From assembly GCA_902729315.2 (NCBI GenBank), contig LR746266.1, forward strand, positions 4,660,759 to 4,724,758: 64,000 nucleotides of DNA, read 5' to 3'. A program made the position numbers and the translations under genes. How positions within the stretch are numbered: the stretch's first letter is position 1; each line of letters starts with the position of its first letter. This DNA comes from Spirodela intermedia. Taxonomy: Eukaryota > Streptophyta > Magnoliopsida > Alismatales > Araceae. Below, piece by piece: positions 24,158-43,992 of this stretch. The notes beneath the pieces were generated by a model. The model was given only the letters and a program-made list of their open reading frames with translations. It searched no databases and was not told where the DNA came from.

Positions 24158-24220
<63 letters not shown>
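24158..24220 (+). repeat. Long (CT)n microsatellite
   Basis: About 60 bases of uninterrupted CT dinucleotides with one TT interruption at the end. It lies between the 3' ends of two convergent genes. Confidence 0.95.
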
Positions 24221-24857
24221 TCCATGGTTCGAAACGTGTCCAAGGTCCCAATCGTGGTCTCCTTGACCATCATGTGAGATGTGGGGGGGCCCACAACAGC
24301 GCTTCCTTTTCCGATCTGGTTGACCGGGAAGAGCCAGGTTGCACCAGTTTTTCTCATCGGCAATGAATTGGCAGCAATAAATGCTGTATTGAAGTCTCAC
24401 ATTGGTAGCTCTCGAGAACGCCAATCGAAAGGTCACGCATGCATTAATATTCATTCCTTATTTGACCGAAATAAAAATACACCGAGTAAATATTTCCATG
24501 ATTCTTAACGATAATATTAGTTTGATGTTTTTTAATTTTTTTTATCAAATTCTCAATGAAAACGTGATCCCTGGGCGGCAGATCATTTGCCCCACACTCT
24601 TCGTATCCGGGGATAAAGAAATACTAAGCTGTAAGATCGGATGTCTTCAGCGCATAGGCATTTAAATTTAAATGGGAAAAATGAGAAGAATTGGCCATAC
24701 AGAAGCTTGAATCCCCGATACTTGAAAATGCTTGCGACCTCTCAAGGCCGATGAAGTTACAGAGGGTGGCCTCTCAAGCCATACATAACTGAAAGAAAAG
24801 CATTTCCCGTCTCTAATACTTTAATTTTTTTCATAAGAGTAAGCCCAACATCTAATG

Positions 24858-32648
<7,791 letters not shown>

Positions 32649-33873
32649 TCACCGGAAGTCGCCCGTACTCCTTCCGCGGACCTCCTTCGCTTCACTCTCC
32701 TCTCCGGTCTCCTCCTTGATTCCTCATTTCCAAGGTCTGAACCTCAAACCAAACAGAATAAAAAGAAAAAATATGTTTAAAACACCATTTTTCTTCAATC
32801 GTATTATTTTCTCTCAATTTTTTTCAAAGGGTCGTGGGCATTTTTTGTACAATTATATATATATAAACATACTTACTGTTGAATAAATGCTGATAATATA
32901 AAACGGAATGCGTACTGCACCTCACCCATGCCCATTATTTCTCGGATTCTGGCGGCACGTGAGTTTTCATTTTAGTATACTATCCAAGTTAATAATCCAT
33001 TCTGTCTCCCATCATTTTCCCTCGAAATAAAAAAATGGATTCCAATAATGAAATCAGTGCATAATTTTTCCTACCTGGAATGGCTGTGCACGAGCCTCGC
33101 CGCCTGACGACGATCCGTATTCCTACGGTCTGGTGTCGCATAAAAAAAAGGTGGTTGCAGCGCATTATCCTCCACCAAGACTTAGATTTTGTATATCTAC
33201 CCTCGGCCAAACACCTGGGTCCCTATTATGCCCTGAAACAAAATAAAAAAAGAAAATACGGCGTTTGGGTTCCCCTCGGTTTATAGCGAGGTCGGCCCCA
33301 TTTAAATTTTCTATCGATCAAAATAATTAAAATAAAAGAGGCAGAGTGTCGACACCGCCCTGACACAACTGGAAGTCCGGATCATCGAATGGGCACCTCC
33401 CGGGCCGCAGATGCCGATCCGATTCTGCGAGTTTATCTCGTAGGTGGCACAGATTCCATTGGCGAGTTGACCCTACAGCCCAGCTGATTGTTGTCGGATC
33501 TACGACAGAAGACGGCAAACTAGTGAACTCGCAAGGTACGAGGCGTCGCCTGATCCACCGCGCCAGGGGGGATGGAGAGAGAGAGAGCGGGAGGACGATG
33601 ATGGATGGACGCCGTTCACGGAGGAGCGGATGGAAATCGTAGTAAGAAGCCCGATGGAAACAGAGCGGCCGTAGAAACTGGGCAGATCCTTGCGATCTAG
33701 GAAGTGAATCCTCGACCACCCTGTGGAGAGCTAGGGGTCGACATGGCCAAGAGAACGACGAGTTCTCCGGGTCAACGGCGATCTCGATCTTCCCTGGTCG
33801 ACGGCCGAACTCGAAGCAACGATGTCATTCATTCCTACTACCAGGGGAAGGAGAGAGGATCGAGTCGAGTCGT
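32649..33873. other. CK2 alpha promoter side and 3' flank of next gene
   Basis: The left part is the promoter region of the CK2 alpha gene (transcribed leftward). The rest lies 3' of the small unknown minus-strand gene. Open frames here, such as 33327-33719 minus, have no recognised motif. Confidence 0.5.
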
Positions 33874-34515
33874 TCATGCAATGTTCAGGCTCAAGCACTG
33901 ATAGAGCCAGGGAGGGTGCTCGGTGCTCCTCACGCCGGGAAAGTTCCTGTTCATGCCGGCGATCTGAGGCAAACCCCAGTCCTGGAACTTGGGGTTGTCC
34001 CCACCCGATTCGGTGGAGGAAGAAGAGAAGCTCGCTCCGGACTCGGAAGTCAGCGATGTCTCCTCCTTCTTCCTCGCGCGGCTACCCGTCGCCAGCGTCA
34101 GCTCGATCTCGCTCTCTTCTTCGGCAGCGTTCTCGCCGTCGTCCTCGGCATATTCCTCCGCCGGCCTTTCCAGGTCCAGCGACGCCTTCCGCCTTTCCTG
34201 GGCCCGCGGGAAGAAGCTCGTCTGGTTCTCGGGGTCCCATCTGCGGAGGTCCCCGTTCCGGCGATCGGAGACCTGCTGGTGCCTCTGCAGCGCGCTGCTC
34301 ATCATCAGGTCCCTCATCAGGATCTTCTGGACCCGGTAGAGCCTGTGGAGTTCGTTGACCTAGCAGGCCAGGGAAATTTACGCAGGAGATCGGCAGGAGG
34401 GAAATTAACAGGAAGAAGCAGACGTCTACTGTACCTGTTCCCTGAACGTCTTCTCGTGATTCAACATGGCCATTTTCATGCACTCCTTGTCGTACTTCTT
34501 CGTGAACATCTCCAT
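33874..34515 (-). CDS. Small plant protein with ELHRLYR motif (DUF863-like N-terminus)
   Basis: Two exons, 34435-34515 and 33874-34359, join in phase 0 to 188 residues. I chose the ATG at 34515 because MEMFTKKYDKECMKMAMLNH begins a conserved-looking block; the frame stays open upstream, and an acceptor near 34620 could add an earlier exon. The block MLNHEKTFREQ-VNELHRLYRVQKILM resembles the N-terminal segment of plant DUF863 proteins, which is thought to be helical. The middle is acidic and Ser/Glu-rich (AEDDGENAAEEESEIELTLA), the Lys/Arg-Ser rest looks disordered, and the end is HPPWLYQCLSLNIA. No enzyme motif or membrane segment is present. Function is unknown; a nuclear regulatory role would be guesswork. 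Confidence 0.72.
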
Positions 34516-36752
34516 CGGCCTTCCTCTCGGGGAGTTGCCGGAGTTTCTACAGACCCCTCCACTCTCGGCGGAAGGGAAGCTCCCCCGAGAGGGACCTCCG
34601 CTCCCTTCTCCTCTCAACACCTGAGAAAGCTGGAGAAAATTCAACTGGGTAAGCCTCTTGAGTCGGAGATTTGATCAGGATCTGACGCGACATCAGGCTC
34701 TCCACCAACTTCCCAGAGAGAAGACACTCCGACGGACGAAACGAGAGAAATATTTGATTTTATGCGCCGCGAAATCAAAAAATAATGCGAAGAACCTCTG
34801 CAGATGAAAATCGATGAGATGAACAAGCACCCTGACACATTTGGATCAAGCAGAGACGAAGGTGCTCTCGGAAAAAGAGCTCAAAGAGGATCTCCAGCCT
34901 GCGAAAAACTCTCTTCTTCCACCATGGGAGGCGGACTAATAGATCAACCGGAAATAATTCCATACACAGTAAAACTGCACCAATCTGCCACCCATCTTTA
35001 TCGGAGCAGTGGTTTGTCTATGTTTTCCGTTTGTTTCTCAGCGCGGAGCGGACGGGCATCGATGGAGCAGAAAATACAGGGCAAACTATCTGAAGAAGCC
35101 AGGGATCAGTGCAGAGATCGAGAGGATCCCCCGTTGTCTGCTCACTCCGGAGAGACTGTGGAAATCTTTCATGGAAAAGAGTTCCGTTCGTGATGGGCAG
35201 GCAGAGGGGAATGAATGGCCGCCGAGGGGATGACCTCTTGTAGTGAGTGGTTCCCGAGATACCATGCGATACCTAGTTCCCAAATCTCTGGTTCAAATCT
35301 TTGTTCGAGGAGGAAGGAAGGCGACCCAAGAAAACCCCAGGCTTCGGAGTAAGAATGAGCCTCAGCCAACAAGATCAAGATGAGCCTCGAGAAAGCTCGT
35401 GGGAAGAAGAGCAGATGACAAGGAAACGAGCGGTTGATTCCCGAGGGAGGGTGGCTCACCTGTGGAATTCGTTGGCTAAGGAGACTCAGGAAAGCGGGAA
35501 GCGGACATCATCCTCGTCGGAAGCCGCATCATCGTCTTCCCCCTCCCCTCTGGGCAGAATGGGCACTCCTCGAATCCGAACTCTCTTGTGGGGGTGAGGG
35601 GGGGATTGGGAAGAAGAGCTTGAGAATCTCTTCCCCGAATATTATAATGGCGACGGGGGACGGATGAGGGAGGAGGCCAAGGCACGCCAAACAAATCCCA
35701 GTCCCTTTAACCAGCGCAGGACAAGCATGTGGAGGGCGGACGATGAAGGGATCCCCTCCAGACGGTGCCCACAAAGGGAGTCATTACGGAGGAGGAGGAG
35801 GGGGGGGGGCTCAGGGCCCCCGTTATTCAATACCCACTGATAAACCATGTATTCAATACTCCGAAGAATGATCACTCAGATGACTAATCCACCATGATAA
35901 ACCACATCCTGTTGGAATTCGACGATCGTCATCAGTTGTGTCCCACGCGAGTAGTTTATTCTTGCCCCCTCCCGGCGGGTCACTACTTCCTTGTCTAAGA
36001 ACAGGGGTGAGGGGAGGAAGCTACTTGCGCTGGGAGTAATCGAGAAGCTCCAACCAAAGAGGCGGGGAGATGCCGGGCAATAATTGGCCTGGAGAACTGA
36101 GATCAGATGGGAGTCATAGGAGGTGCGATTGGCCCCATCTGCGCGTTGGACTGACTCAGAAAGGGACCAAGTATGAGCGAGAGAGAGTAAATATCCGTTC
36201 TTTTGCGCATGGCCCGCTGAGGTCTAGCGCGGCCTGTGCCAGGGCGAGAGGTTTTCAGAAGTAGCCGCGTCCTGTCTGGCTATGAGACCTGGCGAGCCGC
36301 CTCCGCCGGAGTTCCTCTGTTCATGTGGCACGTAATGGCAGACGTGCCCGTCTCTGTCGATAGAGGGAGGGAGCTCTAGGTGAGAGGGAAAGGTCGCCTA
36401 TATCACACTGACTCTGCGATTCTCTTCTAGTTGGCCGCCGCCGCCGAGTGGGTCGAGAACAGACCGTAGAGAAAGAACCCTTGGATTTAGTTGCTGGTGG
36501 GTCACGGCCGACCAGACTGGGGAGTTCGCTTGGCCATTCTCCCAAGCTAATCTACTGGCCGCGAGCCTCGTCACGGGGCGCAGTCGTCTTCAGCATCCTA
36601 CCTAATGATAGTCAGAACAGGAGAACCCCCTCACCCACTCGGCGAATACTCCAGAGGAAGGGCTTTGCCTGTGGCAACTCTCCGAGCAAGGGAATCCCCG
36701 GGGGAGGAGCGACCGGTCACCGAGTAAATTCTACGGGGAGCCACGGGATCCA

Positions 36753-36769
36753 CCCCCCCCCCCCCCCCC
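36753..36769 (+). repeat. Homopolymer (C)17
   Basis: Seventeen consecutive C on the plus strand, a candidate G-quadruplex or i-motif tract and a likely site of length error. Confidence 0.9.
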
Positions 36770-37898
36770 ACCATCTTGTCTGGCTGTGTTGGAGCGGGCA
36801 TGATTGTTTCTGCGGTGAGAGAGGATGGAATATACAGAAAAAAGGGGGAGCAACAGGACCGACGATGGGGCAGAGGTCTTGGCCGCGGCTGCCGCGGAGA
36901 GGAGCACGGCGTCTGGGTTTTCACAGTCCCGCCCGTGCTTTCATGTTGATTCCTTCGCTTCCTCTCTCGATGCGACCATAACAACCAGACAACGGCCTTG
37001 TCCGAGGCTCCTCGGCCTCTTCCGGTGACCCAAAGTAAGGGAAAGGCGAGGCAGACGTCCGCACACTCGCCGCCTGTGCACGGGCGCTGTCAGACGTACG
37101 GCTTTCCGGCTCCCCGGTTCTAGTTACGGCCGTAGTTCGGGGTCTGCTCCCGCTATAGTGGAGGAATTATGCCGCTACGGGGGCGGATTTCGATTGAACT
37201 AGGTGCGATCGACGAGGGGAAGTGCTCCTGTGGGTCTACTCAGTAAGATTTTACTTACCCTCATCGACGGGAACGAAGAACTGGATCGAGGTCTCAGCAG
37301 AGCAGTTCAGCCCGATACGTAGGCGGCGGCAGAAGTGGGGGGGATCTAAGCAAAGCAGGAGAAGCCTACTGTCCAGGAGCACGCCGACGAAAAACTAGCG
37401 GAGGTGACCCACACCGGATTCAGCGTTTCTTCTGCTTCGGACGACCGCTCAGGGCCGGAGACACTGTAGCTTTGTCATGTGTGCGCCTGCTGGACGGGGG
37501 GGGCAGGGAGGATATTATTAGCAGTTACTGCTGCGAGGCCTGCTGGCGGCGCGGCTTTTGTGAGGCCGGCGCGTGAGGGGGACCGCTGGTGTCGAGCTAC
37601 TCGCCTCGGGCGGGGCCGCAGCCCGCCGGCGCAACGTACAGGCCGGCCGCAATGGTGTTCCACCGTCGACCAGTCGTCGCCCAATTTGTTTATTCCGGAG
37701 GATGAGACAGAGAAGCGATCGATTATGACCAGGCAACCGATCACGGGCACTTGCGAGCACGACGAAGCCGCTGTTGACGACCTCGGATGAAGTAGAAAAC
37801 GGGCAACCTTGCCGTCGTGTCGAGCATGGACCCGGCACGGCGTGGCTTCTTTTCCGGCCGTCCTTTCGAGCGAGCAGGGGGAATCATTCCTGAACTAC

Positions 37899-38690
37899 TT
37901 AAAGAAGACGCCTTGGCTTTTTCCAACCGGGGTTTCCTCCTGAGGCGGCGCCCGCGCGGGAGATGATGAAAAATGAGGACGGCGACGGCGCGAAGTGGCG
38001 CGGAATCACCAAAAGAGCGCGGCAGTGAGAAGGCAGGAGGCATCCTGTCCCCCGCTTATCCCCGTCCCTGCGCCGTCCCATCCTGTCAATTTTCGGATAC
38101 TTTCCGAGGCTCTCGAAGTTTTCCCTCTCGCTCCATGGATCAATCTTCTCGTCGGTAGACTCCGTATTCGTCCCTACCAGGGAAAATGACCCTTGAAGGA
38201 TACTACTGTGTTCACAGTGATCAGAGGCAAAGCTCGGATTCTCGAAAGTTTGAGTGGCTGTTATCTTAATCAAGCTCAGATTCTCCCCTTTCCTAAAGTC
38301 TTCCGCGTCTCCGACAGAGGGGCCCGGGAGATAAGTGGTTCTGCAACTCTCGATCTCCGACAGATTTATCGACGAACTGGGGGGGACGACGGGAAACGTT
38401 ACTGAGAAGCGAATAACCTTCTCTCGGATAACAACGGGCGAGGGAATCCAGGAAGAGGAGAGAAATGTGGAACCGGCTCTGTCTTCTTGGAGAGAAGCTT
38501 GTGTGGTGGTTGTCGCGGTGACGTCGCTCGGAACATGGGTGAACGACCTAGACTGCGTACGTCCTCCTGGGCCTCTCCGCAGGGGATCCTCCCGTTGGTA
38601 GCGGGTTGCATCTTGGAGCCTAGCTCCGGCGCTGGGGAGCCCATCTTTCATTCTGTCGCCTACGACGTCCACGACAACATCCGGTGGCAC
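37899..38690 (-). other. 263-codon open frame, unrecognised
   Basis: This is the longest open frame in the gene-poor stretch. The predicted protein is Ser/Arg/Pro-rich, with no signal peptide, membrane segment or motif I know, and the opposite strand also has long frames in GC-rich sequence. It could be a chance frame, part of a leader exon or an orphan gene. I do not call it a gene. Confidence 0.15.
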
Positions 38691-41618
38691 TGGCCATCAC
38701 AGTGAGAACGAGAAGCGTTGAAAAGAAAGAAAGCAAAACGTGCAGACGGGGAGGAGAGGCCACGTCGTGCCGTGCCCACTCTCTCTCTCTCTCTCTCTTT
38801 CTCTCTGGAATTATTCCCCTACAAATCTACTACAGTGAAACCCACCTCAGTAACAGGGAGGGAGAGACGGGGGAAGCGGCTGAGGGTTCTGGTCCTCCGG
38901 CGATGGGGCGGCGTCACTTGTCACATCTCCGGCGAATCGCCAGGCCACCGCGGCGGAGTGAAAAAGAATCCGTCCGGGTGAAATGCCTGAGAACTGAATA
39001 AACAAAAGGAAGCGGAGCAGCGAGTCATGTTTTGATTCGGAACAGACCATGTGAGGCAACCAAGAGCGCCACCACCTCTTGGGGCCCCGCCGCCGCTGCC
39101 GCTGCCACTGCGGCTCCCCCGGCGAACGGGGAAGACGACGAAGATGCCCGTCGCTGTCGCGCAGGTTCGATTTTTCCACGGTTTTTAAATAGTTTTTGGG
39201 TTTTGCTGAACTGTACGGCCGCGATCGATCCGCGCAGTCCCGCCTAATCGACACGTGCTAATTTATGACGTCACTCGGTTGCATCATCGAGTCTGATCTG
39301 ATATGACAAAGATTTTGATATTGCCGACGTCTTGATTGCGGCACCTACCCCCTCTCTCTCTCTCTCTCTCTAACTTCAAGGATTGTGGGTTACACTTCCA
39401 AGAACCCCCAAGAGAAGTGAGATAGAAGTAATCTTAGATCTAATGCCAGATCTTTGATTATATCGATAGGATCACCGACTGCAACTTTTACGCCGTCCGG
39501 AAATAAGTCCACTAGCGGGAGATCAACCCAGAATCAGGCTCTTGAAGCCAATCAGCTGACAGAGCCGACAGTTAGAATCTGCCGACCCAAATCAAGACAA
39601 GTAGATTTAGACACAGACAGCGCAGAGTCCGATTCCTTCCATTTTTGTACATTTAGGGCCGAAAGATACTGGCGATTCGGGCCCGAAAGATGCAAGCACG
39701 GAGCAAAATATGTGCCTTACTAATCTCGGAGCTGGCCCTTGGCAGGATACATGAGGCCAGAGAGCGTAGGAAAGGCTGGGTTTGGCTTGGGTTGGTTTGC
39801 CTGGTCCATAGACGCCCAAATGGCGACAAACATTGAATGAATGGCCTATTGAATGCTCGTGATGTCTAAATATAAGAAATAAATACGAGATCTAGGGGAA
39901 CAATGACCGTTTATGGTTTAAGGAAGAGCGTGAACCTTGTCAATGCGCTAATCATTTCACAAAGTTTAGGAAATTAGGTAGTAACCCATTTTAATTCCCC
40001 CCGTAGAGATTGTGAATCTAAACCGGACTTAATGGGGCTGCATTTAACGTAAGATCCATTATTTTATCCTTGAAACGTCTTCACAACGTGTGCCCATTAA
40101 AGCCCCTTTGGCCCAGCCTCGAACAGACTGTAGAAGTAATGGGCCCATTCCAAGCTACAAGTAAAACTTTCTCCATTAAACACCAATAATGGGAAATTTT
40201 ATTGATCGAGTCGCAAAGCTGATCGTCGCCAACAGTCATTTGTTGAAGATTTACCGAAGAACCTCTCATTTGGCCTTACTCCAGGTTTCTTCAATGCCTC
40301 CTCACTAGGATCTGCCGCACACACGCGCACACATGCGTGCCAATATCGATGTTTTAAAAGATAACAGGTGCGAGCACGCGCACACTCACACTACCAATAC
40401 AAATGCTAACTGTGGTTTGTCCTCCATGTGCTGATAATAGAGTCATCCTCGCTGACAATATATCATTGTGATGTTAGACTATCTAAAAAGTGTATCATCT
40501 TAATTCAGTTTAAATATCTTATTACCATATATGACTATTACACAATCGAGTATAAATGCCAAATTTATTTCTCCACCACGCCCCCCCCACCCATAGTTTA
40601 TGTCATAAGAATCGGTATCATCCGTACAGAGGTCTCGTGATCTGCATTCGACTGAGACTTAATACTTACATTATTTACCTGTTTTAGTAATGCAAGATAT
40701 TTTTTAACTATTGTTATTAAAAAATAATTACACGAGCAGCTCTTGTTTGACTTGTTGACAATACATATGCGCATGACTTGGTTGACGCCATTTTCTCCGT
40801 ATGTATGTAACCAAGGGTACCTCACCATTTCTATGACATTTTGATGATCTCCATTGAATGATTTCTCAGGCCTTACTAATTTTAGCAAACAACCTTCAAG
40901 TTTTAAGCTATGAACTTACTTTGCTCACACTACTACCAAGTATTTTTGGCCAGCATCACTACTCTTTTTCCAGAGGATTTTACCATAAATGATGTAGAAA
41001 CATACGGGTGTGGCAAACTAGGAATGAAAACGTATCTATTACCAGTAATGTACATGCAAGAATCAGGATCCGTCTTTTCTGTGCTTATTTTAAATTGGTT
41101 TTTATTCCTCTCCTTATCCGAAGAAATGATTCGAAGCTATCCGCGTGTGGCTAAGAGAAGCGACAAGTTACCCTCGGATGCGTCCAAGATTCATCGGTGA
41201 GCTTGGGGACATCGTTGACCAGAGGGTACTCACCAATCGACGTACAGATCTTCGATCACATGAATGCCATGGTTCCTTGGATTTATTTCTAAAATATATG
41301 TTTTTAAATACAGGCTGCGCCATGAGATGTCTGCCCACGAACTGTCACTCCACTGATTGAAGAGAGAGAGAGATCTATAAATGTTGAAGTAAATGCATAT
41401 TGCAGTCAGTATTACCTGTCACCGTTGCTGATTTGCTGCCGGGAGGGCCGTAATGTGAGATGACCCAGGCACGTGGTGCCTATTATGTCATAGATTAGAC
41501 AGCCGAGCGACTCCCTTACTAGACTGTTATACAGTTGACAACAGACAATCATTCCATTGATCGAAACAGAGAGAGAAAGAGAAGAAAGTAAGTGATCTGC
41601 CGGTGAATACATGCCCTT

Positions 41619-41638
41619 GGGAGCCGCCGGCGGCTCCC
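41619..41638. repeat. Perfect 20-base GC-rich palindrome
   Basis: GGGAGCCGCC followed directly by its reverse complement GGCGGCTCCC with no spacer. It stands at an abrupt switch from AT-rich to GC-rich sequence. Confidence 0.9.
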
Positions 41639-43365
41639 CCTTTAACTTAATCCATTATCAAGAGGGCGTTCGGCGGAGCCCGCCGCAGGCGACCGCTGGC
41701 CCCCCCCGTCGCGTCCCCTGTGCACATGACCTCTACCACGGACACGGAGGAGACGTGGAGACGGGAAAGAAAGGGACGGCTGTGGCGGGGTAGCTCAGCC
41801 ACCGATCACCACAAGCTTCCTCCAACGCAGACGTGGGTCCTCTCGGTCAGGTTCCGTGGACGTGTCGCCACCGCAGAGGACATCAGGCGGCGATGAGGTG
41901 ACCGAGTCCTTTCCCTCGGCGGCCAACATGAAGAGCGGCCGAGGTCCCCCTCAGACATGGCGACAGGTAGTGTAGAGCCACCTTCCTTCCATCTGACTGC
42001 ACGACGTCGGATAAGAGATTTGGTTGGGATGACTCTGTTCCCGTCGGAATCTCGCTCGCACCCACCAAAATGGATTGAATAATTGAGTTGTTTATTATAG
42101 AGAGACGAAGCATGGTAATACAAATATCGCGCAGAACAAACTGGGTTGTCCTAATTTTTGCGACCCGTGAGGGAACATTATACGCTACGAACGAGGAAGG
42201 CGGATTCTCATGTTCCACGAGAAAGAAAATAGTCAAAACAATGTTGGTGATCTGCTCCTCGGATCAAGTGAAAGTGAACTCGTGCCAAGCTAAATCATTC
42301 CATAAATATGTCGTTCTTAGATTTGTTTTTTCCGTATAAATGCTAATCATGAACAAATTTCATCCGTTTGCGTGTGTATTTTCGCGAGTTCAATCGGAGC
42401 TCTCTTTCACTTAGCTTTGTTTCTCTCTTGTTTGTTTCCGATCAGAACCTATTCCGACAGATCTTCCAGTCGTCATGTGTCATAGGATCTCTGACTGGAT
42501 AATGACATCTGTCTTATTACGCCTAATCCTCGGTGTTCCCCCCCCCCCCCTCTCTCTCTCTGTGTATGCATGCATGCTATATTAGTTCCGAAGGAAACGT
42601 GATTCGAAATCAACGTAATCCAAGAAGAACATGTAAACCCACCGGGGTCCTAGAGTGTCGCTCAAGAGTGGATTTCGCCGGAGCAAGCTGAACCCGAGAG
42701 GAACGCGTGCATAGATATTTATGTCTAAACACTTATACACATGCCCACACTCTCACACACTATGTGCATAAGTATAGACTCTAGTGATCGGAGCCGCACT
42801 ACTAAAGTCGTCTGGTCCCTGGAATATATGAGCCTTTGATCCAATCTATTACGATATTCCCAGCGCGTCTACTTTGCCACGTTCGTCTCATAAACAGGAC
42901 CCATGGGTGAGAAAATTCGTCTCATGAAAGCTAACATCCATGGAGGCGAAGATTCGCGCTTGCTGCTAGAGCGACGGCCAAACGAGAAAAGGGGGACTGA
43001 TGACGATGCTTCACCTGAAGGAAGACATTATTCCTTCGCCTTCCCCTCTTCTTCATGCTTCCTGGATCTTCCTCTCGACGCCGCTTCATTTAGATGGGCA
43101 TTTTCCACTTCCTGCACACTACAAACCCCCATCGTCAGGCCTATGCTAACTTTATCCTCTCCGTCTCTCTCTCTCTCTCTCTCCTGGGGAGATCCAAGAG
43201 AAGTTAGCGCAGTCCGAGCTTCTTGAAAGTAGTAAGGTAATGCGAGGCCAGAAGATGGGTGTTTAAATGCGCTGCAATTATGTAAGCTTGGCCTAATATT
43301 AAAGAACTGTAGTACTTCGAGAGAAAGTTGCAGGGTCCCCAGGTAGCCTCAGAAACCCATTTAAA

Positions 43366-43409
43366 TGATAAGAGGTGATAGTGAATGTTCTCTGATAAGA
43401 GGTGATAGT
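43366..43409 (+). repeat. Small tandem duplication
   Basis: The unit GATAAGAGGTGATAGTGA occurs twice with a 26-base period (43366 and 43392), separated by ATGTTCTCT-type filler. It looks like a recent local duplication upstream of the peroxidase gene. Confidence 0.8.
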
Positions 43410-43872
43410 GACTGGAACAGGATTTTCACGCGTGTGGGTCTGGCTTCTACTGAAGGAGGGGCGAGTTTTGTCGTCAACCCAGCTCGGTATTTGATGAAAT
43501 GCTTGCTTCGCGGACAGATCCGCTACTTCCCAGTTATGAATTTCAGTATAGCAGATAGCAGTCGTCGTCGAGCGGCCAGCTGCCTCTTGTTGACTCGTTA
43601 TCGTCCCCGTGCGGACGAATAGGCGACCGGGGAAGGGGGCGGTGGGGGGATTCTGTCAGCATCGTGCGGAGTGAATGGATCTCGGGCTCCTCAAAGATGC
43701 GTGCAATGGGAGCCATTCTGATTAGGGAAGGGGAGTAGTTGAGTCCTTTACCTCTCCACGCCTTCTCTCCTGTAACTAGTCTTCATCGAGGCTCGTGGCT
43801 TCTTGAAATTTTTAAGAGACAACTGGCCGGAGAGCCCCACATCCGACGCGTCTAGTGGAGTCACCCCACCAC

Positions 43873-43880
43873 CTATATAT
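43873..43880 (+). promoter_or_regulatory. TATA box of the peroxidase gene
   Basis: CTATATAT in a pyrimidine-rich setting, about 115 bases before the ATG at 43993. A start some 30 bases further on would give a leader of about 85 bases, which fits. Confidence 0.55.
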
Positions 43881-43992
43881 CCAGCCCCTCCCTCCCTCTC
43901 TTCCTCCCGCGATCTGTACCCATCAAAATCTAGCCCACCTCTCTCTACCTCTCCCTTTTCCCCCCTGCCCTGGTTCTTTCTACTGTTAGCTA

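Larger units (their letters stand above)
23840..24857. other. Spacer between convergent LRR and CK2 alpha genes
   Basis: Holds the LRR 3' untranslated region, a long CT tract at about 24158-24220, and the 3' flank of the CK2 alpha gene. No other gene is visible. Confidence 0.55.
34516..43992. other. Long region without a recognised gene
   Basis: The first part should hold leader and promoter of the small unknown gene. From 35 to 39.3 kb the DNA is GC-balanced and rich in overlapping open frames, the longest a 263-codon minus frame at 37899-38690; none shows a family motif. From 39.3 to 42.9 kb it is AT-rich. The end is the peroxidase promoter. Simple repeats: C17 at 36753-36769, CT runs near 38779-38797 and 39354-39371, a C12-(CT)n tract near 42539-42560, CT run near 43163-43181. 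Confidence 0.5.

Noticed and set aside
35270-35310. Possible tRNA T-arm (CTGGTTCAAATCTTTG)
   Set aside because: No matching acceptor, D-arm or anticodon stem can be folded around it.
42903-43226. 107-codon plus-strand frame before the peroxidase
   Set aside because: Its second half is translated CT microsatellite and it has no motif; most likely chance.
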